Of a stretch of 64,000 bases of DNA, positions 23,499 to 34,750 are shown one piece after another (the stretch's first letter is position 1; each line of letters starts with the position of its first letter). The stretch lies in the NCBI GenBank assembly GCA_028023455.1, contig JAQFVV010012510.1, forward strand, positions 2,769,420 through 2,833,419, in the 5' to 3' direction. The position numbers were made by a program, and so were the translations under genes. The notes below the pieces were generated by a model, which saw only the letters and a list, made by a program, of their open reading frames with translations, was not told the origin of the DNA and did not search any database. The DNA comes from Epiperipatus broadwayi (lineage: Eukaryota > Onychophora > Udeonychophora > Euonychophora > Peripatidae).

Positions 23499-26448
23499 CA
23501 TCATCATCATCATCAACCATTATCAATCCACTGCAGGATGAAGGTCTCTCCAAGTTTAATCCATCTTCTCCGATCTTTAGCTTCTCTTTTCCACAACACC
23601 CCTGCACATTTTCTTATTTCATCCATCCATCTCACATGTGGTCTCTTTCTGGGTCTTTTACAATCTCTTGGAATCCAGTTTAAAATTTCAAATGTCCATC
23701 TATTATCATTTCTTCTAGCAATATGTCCAGCCCAACTCTATTTCAATCTTTTAATTTTTTCAATAAGGTCAGTAATACCTGTTTGTTGTCTTACCCATAC
23801 ATTGCGTTTTCGATCTCTTCTTGTTATTCCCAACATACATCTCTGCATACTCCTTTGAATGGTCTGAAGTCTCTGTATTGCTCTTCTATTAAGTGTTCAA
23901 GTCTCAGATCCATAAGTAAGAACTGGTAAAACACAATTGTTAAAAACCATTCTTTTCAAACACATAGGCATATTTTCTTTTAGTATCAAGTTATTTATAC
24001 CAAAAGCACTCCAACCAAGTTTAATTCTATGATTAATTTCCTCCATTATGTTTCCATCTGTATTAATAATCTGACCAAGGTATTTGTAACTGTTAACTTC
24101 TTCTAATTCTTCATAATCAGTCTTTATTTTCATATTTTGAACAAATCGATTAAACATTACTTTAGTCTTTTTAACATTTATCTTTAGTCCTATTTTTCTA
24201 CTTTCATCTGCTAACTCCTGCAACATTTCCTGCAGCTCTGAAGCATTATTTGCAAAAACAACTACATCATCTGCAAAATCTAAATGACTTAAATACTCTC
24301 CATTTACTTTCATTCCTTTAGTTTCCCATTTTAATCCACAAAATACTTCTTGCAGCACTGCTGTAAAAAGTTTTGGAGATATGGAGTCACCTTGTCTTAC
24401 ACCTTTCTCAATGTTAATTTTTCCAGTATCATTATGTAATCTAATTGTTGCTGTTGCATTTTTATAAATATTCTTTAAAATATGACAATAGCCTGGATCT
24501 ATACTTTGATGATCCAATGCTTTAATCACTGAAGAAATGTGTATAGAATCAAATGCCTTTTCATAATCTACAAATCCAAAACATAATGACAACTCATATT
24601 CATTTGTCCTTTCTATGACTTCTCTCAATACCTGGATATGATCTATTGTACTAAAACCACTTTTAAATCCAGCTTGTTCTCTTGGTTGGTGGAAATCCAA
24701 AGTTCTCTGTAGACTAGTTGTAATTATCTTGGTAAAATTTTTATATAAAACTGATAAAAGGCTGATAGGTCTGTAATTTCTAATATCTTCTTTATCACCT
24801 TTTTTAAATATTAATATTATTACTGCATTCTTCCAATCTTCCGGTACATCTTTATCATTTAGACATTTGGTATATAACTTTGCTAAAATTGTTTCTATTT
24901 CTTCACCTGCTTCTTTTAATATATCAATTATAATTCCATCATTTCCTGGAGCCTTTCCTTTCTTTATACATTTAATTGATGTCTCACTTCTTCATTTAAA
25001 ATTATGGGAAATTCGGAAGATGTAATAGATATAAGAGGTACTTGTTCTTTATTACTATATAATTCTTGATAAAAATCTTCTACCAATTTCATGATGTCAT
25101 CTCTCTTTTTAGTAATAATTCCATCTTTTTTTCTTATTGCAGATATAAATTTCCTACCAATACCAAAATGTTGTTTAACATTCTTGAGACTTTTATTTTC
25201 TTCTACAGCTTTCCTTGCTATTTCACAGTTATACTTTCTTATATCATTTTCAACTCTTTTCCGTACCATTTTACAAAATTCGAGATATTCAATTCTTTTA
25301 AATACATCATTTTTGTATATCTTCATATTCCTTCTTTTCTTCATAAATTCTCTAGTCTCAGTAGAAATTTTATTAGTCAATTGCTGCTTTTTTCTACCAG
25401 CTATCTTTGTTGCAGTTTTTAAAAGTGTATCAGTTATTTTCTTATTAATTTCATTCAAATCTGAATCATGTTCAAAATCTCCTAACACTTGAAACCTATT
25501 TGTAAGTTCTAATTTAAATTCATTAGAATGTTTCTGAAGATTAGGAATATCAACTGTAAATATTGTTTTTCTTGATAATTTTTGTCTCTCTAGTTTTACA
25601 TTAACACGTAACTTACACCTTTCTAATCGATGATCACTTCCTGTGTTAAATTTATTAAGAACATTACAATCTTGAAATATGTATTTTCTGTTAGTCAAAA
25701 TATAATTCAATTCTGCTGTACCTTCATTTGGATGCTTCCATGTCCATTTCCTTTTAACATTTTTCTCAAAAAATGAATTCATAATATAAAGTTTTTCTTT
25801 TTCTGCAAACTCCACAAGTATATGCCCTCTCTCATTTCTATTACCATAACCAAAATTACCTACAGCAATTTCATCTTTCATTTGTCTACCAATTCTAGCA
25901 TTAAAGTCTCCCATAACAATTTTAAAATGTTGTTTACTCTGATCAAAAGCCTTTTGTACATCCATATAAAAATCTTCTACTACTTCATCACTATGAGAAC
26001 TTGTTGGGGCATAAACTTGAATTATCTGCATTTGGTGTCTGCTATTAAATTGTATAACTAATCTTGCAACTCTGTCCGATACACCATCAATCTCCACAAT
26101 ATTGTTCTTCCACTTTTTATTTATAATGAATCCTACTCCACTTGTATTTCCAATATTTGTGCCTTTATAATAGAGTATATGTCCACTTTTTAAATCAATT
26201 GTTTCTTCACCTTTTCTTCTAACTTCACAAAGTCCAATAATGTCCCATTTAATATAAGACAATTCTTCTTCTAATTCTTGCAATCTTCCTTCACTTGAAA
26301 GTGATCTGCAGTTGTAAGTACCTAAATAAAAAGTCATCATCAAATGGCAGCCTGGGTCCACAATCAGGGGATTCTTAGCACCCTCCACCTTCAGCCACCA
26401 ACCGCTGCCTTGGTTGGCGACTTTACAGCCTCCTGGGAATAAGGGCCA
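23499..26448 (-). mobile_element. RTE-type LINE copy B, nearly full length
   Basis: Full 5' leader (ggcccttattcccaggaggc on the minus strand), one long coding region and a (tga)n-type 3' end at 23499-23512. It is inserted between TA repeats. It is the least damaged of the RTE copies in the window, and copies A, C and the fragments at 28172 and 43270 align to it. RTE elements have a single ORF with APE endonuclease and reverse transcriptase and move by target-primed reverse transcription. Confidence 0.9.
23513..26340 (-). pseudogene. RTE endonuclease-reverse transcriptase polyprotein
   Basis: The likely start is MMTFYLGTYNCRSL (26340); upstream codons come from leader and TA repeat. The endonuclease motifs are all present: TYNCRS, GLCEVRRKGEE, VYAPTSS, MGDFNARIG and GSDHRL. 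The reverse transcriptase has KGKAPGNDG, NYRPISLLSVLYK, QAGFKSGFSTIDH, FVDYEKAFDSI, GVRQGDSISPKLFTAVL and LDFADDVVVF. The C-terminus WAGHIARR and HVRWMDEI end at TGA 23515-23513. Three faults are visible: a one-base deletion near 24975 after EEVRH, and two tryptophan codons turned into stops (after TYGSET near 23899, and in the K-W-SWAGH stretch). Otherwise it is open, so the insertion is relatively young. Proteins of this type are often mislabelled craniofacial development protein 2. Confidence 0.9.
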
Positions 26449-26731
26449 TATATATATATATATGTTTAACTTCAACTAAGAATGATATACAAGCTTCATT
26501 CATTCAAGCGTAATAAAGTAATTTAAAGTGACTGCTTAATATCTTCAAACTCTCATCTCCAAACACTTAAGATTTGCCCATACTTAAACGTTTGGGTTGA
26601 AAAAATAGATGATTCATTCTATCTTTTCATAAAGATTTTATCTTGTGTTTGAGAATGTGAATATTCATTTATGTATAAGTTAAAATCTGTAAAAGGCATG
26701 TGCATTAGCCTGATCGCTAATTTACAATTAC

Positions 26732-27420
26732 AAATGAAAGTTAGAAAGTGGGACTAAAAGTAAATGCTAAAAAGTCTAAAGTAATGTTAAATGGATTTTC
26801 TCAAAAGAAAATAAAGATTGATAGTGATGAATTAGAAAAAGTTAATAATTACAAATATTCTGCTCAGATTATTAATGCAGTTGGATCATAATGGATTAAA
26901 TTAGTCATGGAATAAAACTTGGATGGAGTGCTTTCGGTAGAAATAATTTGGTATTAAAAATAATTATGCTGATATATTTGAAAATAAAGGTTTTTAATAG
27001 ATGGGTTTTATTAGTTTTACTTATGAATCTGAAACTTAGACACTGAACAAAAGCAATCCAAATCAGATCGCTCAATGAAGTATGGAGAGAAGTATATTAG
27101 GAGTAACAAAAATCAGAGAAAAACAGGTATCATTGAAAGAATTAAGAAATTTAAATGGAGATTGGATATATTTTTAAAAGAGATGGTAATAGATAGATAG
27201 TTGAAGTTTTAAACTGGATCCCAAGAGATTGTAAAAGACCTAGAAAGATACCATGTGTAAGAAGAATAGGTAAAATAAGGAATCTTGCTGATGTGCTGTG
27301 AAAAAGAAACGCTAGATATCAGAGAAACTGGATTAAAAGAAAAACTGGATTAAATATACATCAACCAGCACAAGATTTCCTGGATTTTAGTTATACATTA
27401 TGGTCTTCTTTACAAAATGG
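26732..27420 (+). mobile_element. RTE-type LINE copy A, 3' segment
   Basis: It continues the copy broken at 22601, from the ESRKIGLKINVKK region (read as gttagaaagtgggactaaaag) through the tail with IKLGWSAFG, TYESET-like and MQRSILGVTK-like sequence. It contains many stops. It ends before the TA repeat at 27477. Confidence 0.7.
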
Positions 27421-27476
27421 CTGGTAGTTCTTACTGAGACATCAGTTGGAATTATTTGAAGGCAGGATTAATAGGT

Positions 27477-27540
<64 letters not shown>
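27477..27540. repeat. (TA)n microsatellite
   Basis: About 30 uninterrupted TA units. The YIYIYI open reading frame across it is an artefact. Confidence 0.95.
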
Positions 27541-27545
<5 letters not shown>

Positions 27546-27599
27546 CAAATCGATGTCTGTATTTCTTTAAAATAATATAAGTAACTCTATAAATAAATA

Positions 27600-28080
27600 T
27601 TTGATAATGCAGGTATAGCATTTTATGCACCACCTACATTGAATAAATTAATAAACAATTCAAAAGATAAAACTTTATTGACAAATAAAAATTGTATCAT
27701 TTACAAATGGACATGTAGGTGTGGTAGTGGATATATAGGTGAATCGAGGTGCAAATTGGAAATAAGAACAAAAGAGCACATATTATTGTTTAAAAGGGTT
27801 CAAAATACAAACAAAATTTTAAAAATAGTGAGAATTTATCAGCTTCTGTTTTTTATGAATATAATAAATCATGTATATATGGTTTTGATTTTGATTATAA
27901 CAATGTAAAAATATTGGAAACTGAAAGAAATAACAATAAAAGAAAAATTAAAGAGGCGATGTTAATATATGAATACAAGCAAAATTTAATTAATCGGCAA
28001 GCAGCAAATGTTAAGATAACAGAATTATAGTTGACAAAGCTACAACGTAGTGAAAGCGCTTCTAAGTTATAGTTATATAT
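27600..28080 (+). pseudogene. PLE GIY-YIG fragment with hammerhead-like 3' end
   Basis: Reading TLNKLINNSKDKTLLTNKN, IIYKWTCRCGSGYIGESRC and LEIRTKEHI, with the YIG of the GIY-YIG fold and the conserved cysteines, followed by a frame change and a basic ETERNNNKRKIKEAM-type end near 27920-27960. A hammerhead-like sequence with GAAAGCGC lies at 28020-28078. 5' truncated at the TA repeat. Confidence 0.7.
28020..28078 (+). ncRNA. Decayed hammerhead motif downstream of PLE fragment
   Basis: The core reads TTGACAA (28031-28037) for CTGANGA. Stem II is gctac/gtag with loop aac. GAAA is at 28052-28055, palindromic GCGC stem III at 28056-28059, then TT before the predicted cut. Stem I begins with three pairs (CTA/TAG) and continues imperfectly. 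Core changes make it probably inactive. Confidence 0.45.
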
Positions 28081-28171
28081 ATAATTTTATTGACTTTTAA
28101 TTACTGTATTATCAAATATTTATTATATATATATATATATTCATTTATGATCATGACAAACAAAATTAAAT

Positions 28172-28310
28172 TATGGCTCTCTTTATTAAGAGACTACAAT
28201 GACATTAACCAGGCAGCACATGATAATTAAAAATATAGTGTACAAAGAATTCCTAATTATGGATTCATGCTGCTCTTACGATGACCTTTTATTTAACTAT
28301 CTACAAAATT
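28172..28310 (+). repeat. RTE 5' leader fragment
   Basis: It aligns to the leader and first codons of RTE copy B: gctgctcttacgatgacctt and ttatttaactatctacaa match the segment around the start codon, and ccaggcagcac matches earlier leader. About 140 bp are visible. Confidence 0.55.
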
Positions 28311-28439
28311 ATATTTGGATAAGAAAAAATAATACAATGTCTTATTGGCTAATGTTTATAACAATGAAATTAAAAATCTAAAGCCTTAATTCAGCCCCAA
28401 AACATTAGCAATAAAAATCATAAGAAGCAAAAACTACAC

Positions 28440-28770
28440 GATTAGAATATATATTCCTTTTATAAAAGAAACTTCACACTGTATTGGATATGTTCTAAAA
28501 TGCTATAATATAAAAAAACATATACCATTATTCAAAAAATTGGTAACATTTTGTTCATGCCTAAGGACTCAATTCCTCTTGAAGTGCATATAGGAGTATG
28601 TAGAACCGTTAGGAGGGTATGAGCAATTGTTGCATCCATTCTTGATGAAATGATCATGCTAATGCAGTTAAGCAACATTCACCATTATTGTCCCTCACTA
28701 CATCCTATAGATACAGGTCATAGAGAGACTTCTCAAATACTAGGATTTTATCCAGATGAGATATTCTCCA
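28440..28770 (+). pseudogene. Possible PLE fragment
   Basis: Weak matches only: KIGNILFMPKDSIPLEVHIGV near 28540-28600 resembles the PKDPIP...GVVY linker of PLEs, and HPIDTGHRETSQ near 28690-28725 resembles the GIY-YIG domain. Frames shift between them. Confidence 0.35.
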
Positions 28771-29158
28771 CCAATACAAAATCAATAATTGCGATAATAT
28801 ATGTAAACTATCTTTCATTTGGAAATTTTTTTTAAACCTTATTTTTCTGAATATATTTTTTTTCTCTAGTATTATGCCTCACTTCTATATTTATTACAAT
28901 TTTCTGTTCTTGTTTTTTATTGGTTGAACCATTAATCTTCCATCAATAATTACAGTGCCTCTACAGGAATTGTTTGTAATAGTATTCATTACTCAGTAAG
29001 TGACCCAGCCGCTTGAATCAGTACATGGATGAACCCGTTAATGTCATTTAAATGAATATATATATATGATGAGAGCGCATGTTTTTGTTAATATATTACA
29101 TACTATAGGTTTATATGTATGTTGCTATATAATTTACATATTTGATTTTCTTTTTCAG

Positions 29159-29207
29159 TATCATGAATTACTTATTTCTGCTGTTGATAATCCTTAATCT
29201 TATTCTG
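29159..29207 (+). CDS. Signal-peptide exon of a candidate secreted Gly/Tyr-rich protein
   Basis: The acceptor tttgattttctttttcag ends at 29158. The exon has ATG at 29163 and encodes MNYLFLLLIILNLIL, a strong hydrophobic signal peptide without an n-region charge beyond Asn. It ends exactly at a consensus donor GTAAGT (29208-29213), in phase 0. At least one upstream non-coding exon is implied by the acceptor. The proposed partner is the phase-compatible exon at 36146-36622; together they would give 173 residues. The link across about 6.9 kb is inferred from phase and from the lack of any signal peptide in the second exon. No transcript is available. Confidence 0.5.
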
Positions 29208-29239
29208 GTAAGTAAATTAATTGAATTAATTAATTAATT

Positions 29240-29444
<205 letters not shown>

Positions 29445-29559
29445 TACATTATTATTTAAAATATCTACCCATTTTTGTTCATTCATTTTATTTTTATAAT
29501 TATTGTTAAAGGAAAGTCTCAATACATATACTAAATAAGACATAAATATTAAACAACGT

Positions 29560-30008
29560 TAAACTTTGTTGTTAAAGAACATATTCACAGAAAAGCTTTT
29601 TTTAAATATTCAGCTTTATAACTGCCTAGAATGCTTTCCATATATTTACTATGTCATATTTATGGCATATAATGGTGTGATAAAAAAGTTTTTTTATATC
29701 AGTGTTTAATAGCTTTAGCAATATAAAATTACCAAAGCCTTAATAGCAAAAAATAAAATTACAAAGAAATAAAGTCATATGTCACATGACCTAATTTAAC
29801 AAGCTTGTATTACAAATGTTATATAATGAGCTTGCAAATAAGCTCTCTTAACTATTCAGTATTCATTTTTAATTTAAAATTTAAATATTCAAGTAGCTCA
29901 TTCCTTTGCAATTGGTATGTTTGTTTCTTTTTTGTTAATAAAAAAACGGTCACTAGCGATTGAACCTGCTTCTTTGATCTTTCGCTTTCTATCATCTCTC
30001 TCTCTATC

Positions 30009-30043
<35 letters not shown>

Positions 30044-30720
30044 TATCTCTGCTTTTGTTCACTCGAATCTGTGGCCAGCTTTCAGCTCGTGGTCTGTAAA
30101 TATAGACATGTATTCTTTGTCTCTGATGGCTGTATTGGGCAAGTCTCGTTGACAGGTCGGCCCTCGACTCTCTCATAATATGCATCATTGCAAGTTGAAT
30201 GGCTGCATCTAATTTTATAGATCATTTGATGTGCCGATTCGTTTGGTAAAGTGTGTTTAGAGTCATTGATTAATTGGTTAAGTGATGGAAGAGTTCGAAA
30301 GTTTATATTAAATTTATTTTTACATATATTTTTTTATTTATTTGCAATCTTGAAATATAAGATACGCTTATCCATTTTTTTGATTCCACTTATTGGTTAG
30401 GGCGAGGATTTCTTATTTTATTATAGAATCTCTTTATGGTGTTTATGATTTTATCAAGATTATATCCCATATTTCAAAGGTTATTTGGATACTGTTCAAT
30501 GTTTTTTTATCGTACTCAAACTTGTACCATGTTCAATTTCTTTGTAAATAACTTTTCAATCCCATATATTTATGTAATATTGGGTTTATTGATTTAGGGT
30601 GGACTGTTTCTCTTATATTTAGGGGTTTATGCATCATTCTGTAGTCTAGCGTATTGCCCTATTATTGTATATATAAGTCCAAAAACTTTATTTCTCTAAT
30701 ACTGTCTTTTTTGCTCCATG
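29560..30720 (-). mobile_element. PLE fragment, left arm of a head-to-head pair
   Basis: On the minus strand it reads IKFLDLYIQ, LDYRMMHKPLNIRETVHPKS, ADLSTRLAQYSHQ of a PLE reverse transcriptase end and GIY-YIG domain, then a 3' tail with attaaacactgatat and gacatagtaaat. Stops are common. It matches 30950-31990 in opposite orientation over about 1 kb. A (TA)n interruption lies at 30018-30043. The tail also holds an inserted piece with acaagcttgttaaattaggtcatgtgacatatgactttatt-like sequence, the family seen at 33.8 and 60.3 kb. Confidence 0.65.
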
Positions 30721-30949
30721 GTGGAATGGCAAAGACCTCACAGCGGCAGAAAATAGAAAATATTATAAAATAAATAATGGTTAGCCAATGGGACTCCTCA
30801 TCAACAATATTATCAGTTATCTATTCCTAGCACAAATCAAATAATGTTGTTATAGTAAACGCAGATATTTAAACTCAAATTTAATATACCGAGATGAGTG
30901 TGTGACACGTTTATATGTGCTACAGATACACGGATTGTTGAAGACAGGA

Positions 30950-31990
30950 ATTGGAGTGAGCATCGACACTGACGTAAATATTGGCGAAAGAAGATAGTAA
31001 TAGAGGAATAAAGTTTTTGGACTTATATATACAAAAACAGGACGATTCGCTAGACTACAGAATGATGGGTAAGCTTTTAAATATAAGAGGGGCGATCCAT
31101 CCTAGATCAATAGTCCCAAATTCATATAAATATGAGGGATTGAAATTTTTTTACACAGAAATCATATATTGTGCAAGATTGAGTACGATAAAAAAACAAC
31201 ATTAAACAGTAGACAAATGTCCTTTGAAATATGGGCTATAACCACCATAAAATCATAAACGCCATAAAGAGATTACATAATAAAATAAAAAATCTTCGAC
31301 CCAAACAACAAGAGAAATCTAGAAAATAAATAAGCCTACCTTATACTTCAAAGATTGCACATAAATAGAAAATATGCATAAAGATAAATTTAATATAAGC
31401 TTTCGAATTCTTCCATCACATAACCAATTAGTTAATAATTCTAAACACTCTATCAAATGAATCGGCCCATAAAATGGTCAATAAAATTAAGTGCACCCAA
31501 TCAGCTTGCAGTGCTTCATATTATGGGGAGTTGAGGGTCAATTTGTCAACTAGACTTGCCCAGCCCCGATATTTATACAATAAAGCTCTCAGAGACAAAG
31601 AAAACATGGCTGTATTTACAGACCACGAGTTGAAATCTGGCCATAGATTCGAGCTAACAAAAGGAGAGATAATGTGCCCAGAGAGAGAGGATAGAAAAAG
31701 GGAAGATCAAAGAAGCTAGTGACCGTTTTTTATTAACAAAAAAGAATCAAGCATACTCGTTTCAAAGAAATGGGCTACAGAATTTGAATATTCAAATTTA
31801 AATTTTAAACTAAAAATGAATACACGAACAGTTAATTAAACATTGATAAACACTGATATAATGAAACATTTAATCATACTACTATGAGCATAAATATGAT
31901 ATAGTAAAGATATTGAAAGCATGATAGGCAGTAATAAAGTTGAATATTAAAGAAAATACATTTTTTGTGAGTATATTCATTAACAACCAA
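30950..31990 (+). mobile_element. PLE fragment, right arm of a head-to-head pair
   Basis: Reading RGIKFLDLYIQKQDDSLDYR and NIRGAIHPRSIVPNSYKYEG (30993-31140), then INKIKCTQSACSASYYGE-type sequence (31474 on) with VNLSTRLAQ and FTDHELKSGHRFELTK, a GIY-YIG nuclease end, then CPEREDRKREDQRS and the same 3' tail as the left arm. The YYGE stands where YIGE is usual. The two arms face each other with a spacer of about 230 bp (30721-30949). Confidence 0.65.
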
Positions 31991-33469
31991 ATATTAAGTT
32001 AGCTCAGAAAAGAAGAAAATTAGTGACAATTGAATTATAAAACAATGTTATGCAGATGCGCATGAGTGTCTGTAATAAAAATATTATTTATTAGCTTATT
32101 AAGCACTGCAGTCACCATTTGCAAAATTATAAAAAGGTGTTCGTTTCATTAAACTGTATATCCAAACAAAGAAGCAGAAAAGCCTAGCCGAAAACACTAG
32201 CAGAGCAAATTCCTAATCTACGTTCCACAGTTTTTTGTTGTTTCAACTGTTATTATTATAATCATATAGTGTACAAACATGGATGGGCTGCTTACCAACA
32301 CCCATCAGCCAAAGTAGTGGTTTTTTGGCTTTTTATCTCTGAGTTTACGATTAAATATCACCATGACCTTTCTTTTCAATTATTTGATAGCTTTTAATTG
32401 AAATTTCAACTGAGTTTTCTTGAAAGCACAATGAATGCGTTTGTGATTGAACATTTTATAGATATATACGATCATGGCAGACAAAACTAAATTATGGCTC
32501 TTATTAATAGGAGGCAGTAAAGTCACCAGCCAAAACAAGCAGTTCATGGCCAAAGGCAGAGAGTACTAAGAATCTCCTGGTGGCAATCTTTTATTTAGGT
32601 ACTTATAATTACAGATCACTTTCAAGATAAGGAAGATTGCAAGAATTGGCAGAACTGTCTAATATTAAGTGGTACATTATTGGTTTTGTGAAGTTAGAAG
32701 AAAAGATGAAGAGACAATTGATTTAAAAAATGGACATGTACTGTACTACAGTGGCACAAACATTGGAAGCACAAGTGTAGTAGGTTTCATTATAAATAAT
32801 GCAAGAACATTGTGGAGATTAATGATATATTAAGCAAAGTGTCAAGATTACATATTCAACTTAACGATAGATACCAAATGCATATAATGCAGGTTTATGC
32901 CCCTCAACAAGTTTTCATTATGATGAAAAATAGAGGCTTTTTTATGGATGTACAAAAGGCATTTGCTCAGACCAAATAACATTTTTAAATTATCATGAGC
33001 GACTTCAATGCTAGAGTTGGTAAACAAGTGAAAGATGAAAATGCTGTGGGTAAATTTGGTTATGGTAATAGAAATGAAAAGATCATAGGTTTGTGGAGTT
33101 TGCAGAAGGAAAAAAAACTTTATATTATGAATTCTTTCTTTGAGAAAAATGTTAAATAAAAATGGACATGGTACAATTCAAATGAAGATACAGCAGAATT
33201 GGATTATATTTGACTAATAGAAAATATGTATTTCAAGATTGTAATGTTTTTAATAAATTCAACTCAGTAAGCGATTATTGATTAATGAAATGTAAGATAA
33301 GTGTTAATGCAAAATTAGACAGACAAAAATTATTAAGAAAAACAGTATTCACTCTTGATACCCTTAACCTTCAAAAACATTCCAGTGAAATTAAATTAGA
33401 ACTAATAAAACATTTTCAAATATTAACAGTTTTTAAACATTTTCATATTTTTATCAAATCAATAGGACG

Positions 33470-33832
33470 ATAACTGATACTCTAAAATAAAGAGCGTGTT
33501 AATAGCTTTAAAAAGCTTTATCAATAATAGCCATATAGGTGTCTGAAAATTTCAGATTTTCTACTTAAAAGTTAGCTATCAGATAAGTGCTAAATTTGAG
33601 TTGGTATTTTGGATCTGTCTGAAATATCTTAATGCCTCACTGAGAAAAGCCAATAGCTAGAAACTGTCTGGGGCTGGGATAATGTCTAGATTTTAAATGC
33701 TTTCTCTTGCAACATTTATCAATAAAGCTTGTTAGAGCTATTAATACGCTCTTTATTTTAGTCTATAATTACAAGCTTATCCAATTAAGTCACGTGATAT
33801 ATGACTTTATTTTATTTACTATAACTGATATA
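33470..33832 (+). mobile_element. Small retroposon with inverted ends and a ruined hammerhead
   Basis: The RTE sequence ataactgatac is duplicated on both sides (33470-33480 and about 33822-33832, one mismatch). Inside, taaaataaagagcgtgttaa (33483 on) recurs inverted at 33736-33760 with one mismatch over 25 bp. The interior has cctcactga, GAAAC and TGTCTGGGG (about 33624-33686), aligning with the hammerhead of 60213-60273, but the core is CTGAGAA and stem II is weak. The 3' portion, tcacgtgatatatgacttta, is shared with 29.75 and 60.3 kb. Confidence 0.6.
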
Positions 33833-34458
33833 CTTTTAAAAACTGCAATAGTGATAGCTAGTACAAAAAACAGCAATCTCCAGTAAAAAATTTACTGAGA
33901 CAAGACAGTTTATGAGTAAAACAAAGAATATGAAAGTAAATAAAAATGATTCATTAAGTAAAATTGAATATCTAGAATTTTGTAAACCGATGTGCAAAAG
34001 AGTTATTAGAAAATGTAAAATTGTCAAGGAAAGCTTTCAAAGAGAATAAACAGTATCAAAATTATAAAACAATGTATTAGTATTGGACGGTAAATTATTT
34101 CTGCAATAATGATAAAAGATGGAACTATTTATTAAAAGGAGAGATGACGTCATAAAGTGTGTCAAAAAGTTCTATAAAGTATTATATAGTAATTAAAAAA
34201 GAAACAAAGAATATTAGACAGTTTTTATATAATCGGAATTGCTTAGGCATTTTAAATGAAAACTATGACATACAATTAAATTTCAAGAAATGATGAAATT
34301 ATATCTGACATCATAAAATGAGCAGATGAAATACAAAAAATGTTGTAAAGATATATGCTAAATGTCTAAATGATGAAGTTGTAACAGATTAGTAAAAAGA
34401 ATATAGTAGTAATATTGATATTTAAGAAAATAATAAAGAAGATATAAATTATAGACTT

Positions 34459-34567
34459 TTTTTTTTCATATGTCATAGCATCGGCCGGATCGCGAACCCA
34501 CAACCGTCTGCAACCAACTACTTGCTTGCATGGCGGCTGCGATACCTCTCGGCTAACACCGCAAGAC
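34459..34567 (-). repeat. tRNA-derived SINE with 15-bp target duplication
   Basis: Flanked by ataaattatagactt at 34444-34458 and 34568-34582. The minus strand reads gcggtgttagccgagaggta (A box as in class II tRNAs such as Leu or Ser), then gggttcgcgatcc (B box), then gctatgacatatgaaaaaaa. It is inserted in RTE copy C. Confidence 0.85.
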
Positions 34568-34639
34568 ATAAATTATAGACTTATCAGTTTTTTATCAATT
34601 TTATACAAGATTTTTACTAAGATAATTACAACTGTCTAC

Positions 34640-34750
34640 CGCGAATGCCGAGAGGTCATCGCACCCGCCTTGCAAGCAAGTAGTTGGTTGCAGACGGGTG
34701 TGGGTTCGCGTCCCAGCTGATGCTATGACATATGAAAAAAAAAAAAAGAA
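34640..34750 (+). repeat. tRNA-derived SINE, opposite orientation, target deletion
   Basis: It reads cgcgaatgccgagaggtcat, tgtgggttcgcgtcccagct and ends gctatgacatatg plus an A-run. Same family as 34459-34567, which lies 72 bp to the left in the other orientation. No target duplication is visible; compared with RTE copy B about 25 bp of LINE sequence are missing at the junction, so the insertion came with a small deletion. Confidence 0.8.

Larger units (their letters stand above)
22602..26731 (-). mobile_element. Penelope-like element inserted in RTE copy A
   Basis: The insertion is bounded by a perfect 12-bp duplication, aaatgaaagtta, at 22590-22601 and 26732-26743. On the minus strand it contains a PLE GIY-YIG fragment (23345-23092) and a 3' tail (to 22602). 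At the other end (about 26480-26731) it carries an inverted copy of about 230 bp of that tail. A full RTE copy (23499-26448) sits inside it. The inverted tail at the 5' side is the same arrangement as in the 52.6-kb PLE. Confidence 0.65.

Noticed and set aside
25066-26061. Plus-strand open frames of 118, 133 and 79 codons
   Set aside because: They are antisense to the RTE endonuclease frame and have low-complexity Phe/Leu/Ser composition.
27442-27633. 63-codon frame with an Ile-Tyr repeat
   Set aside because: Translation of the TA microsatellite.
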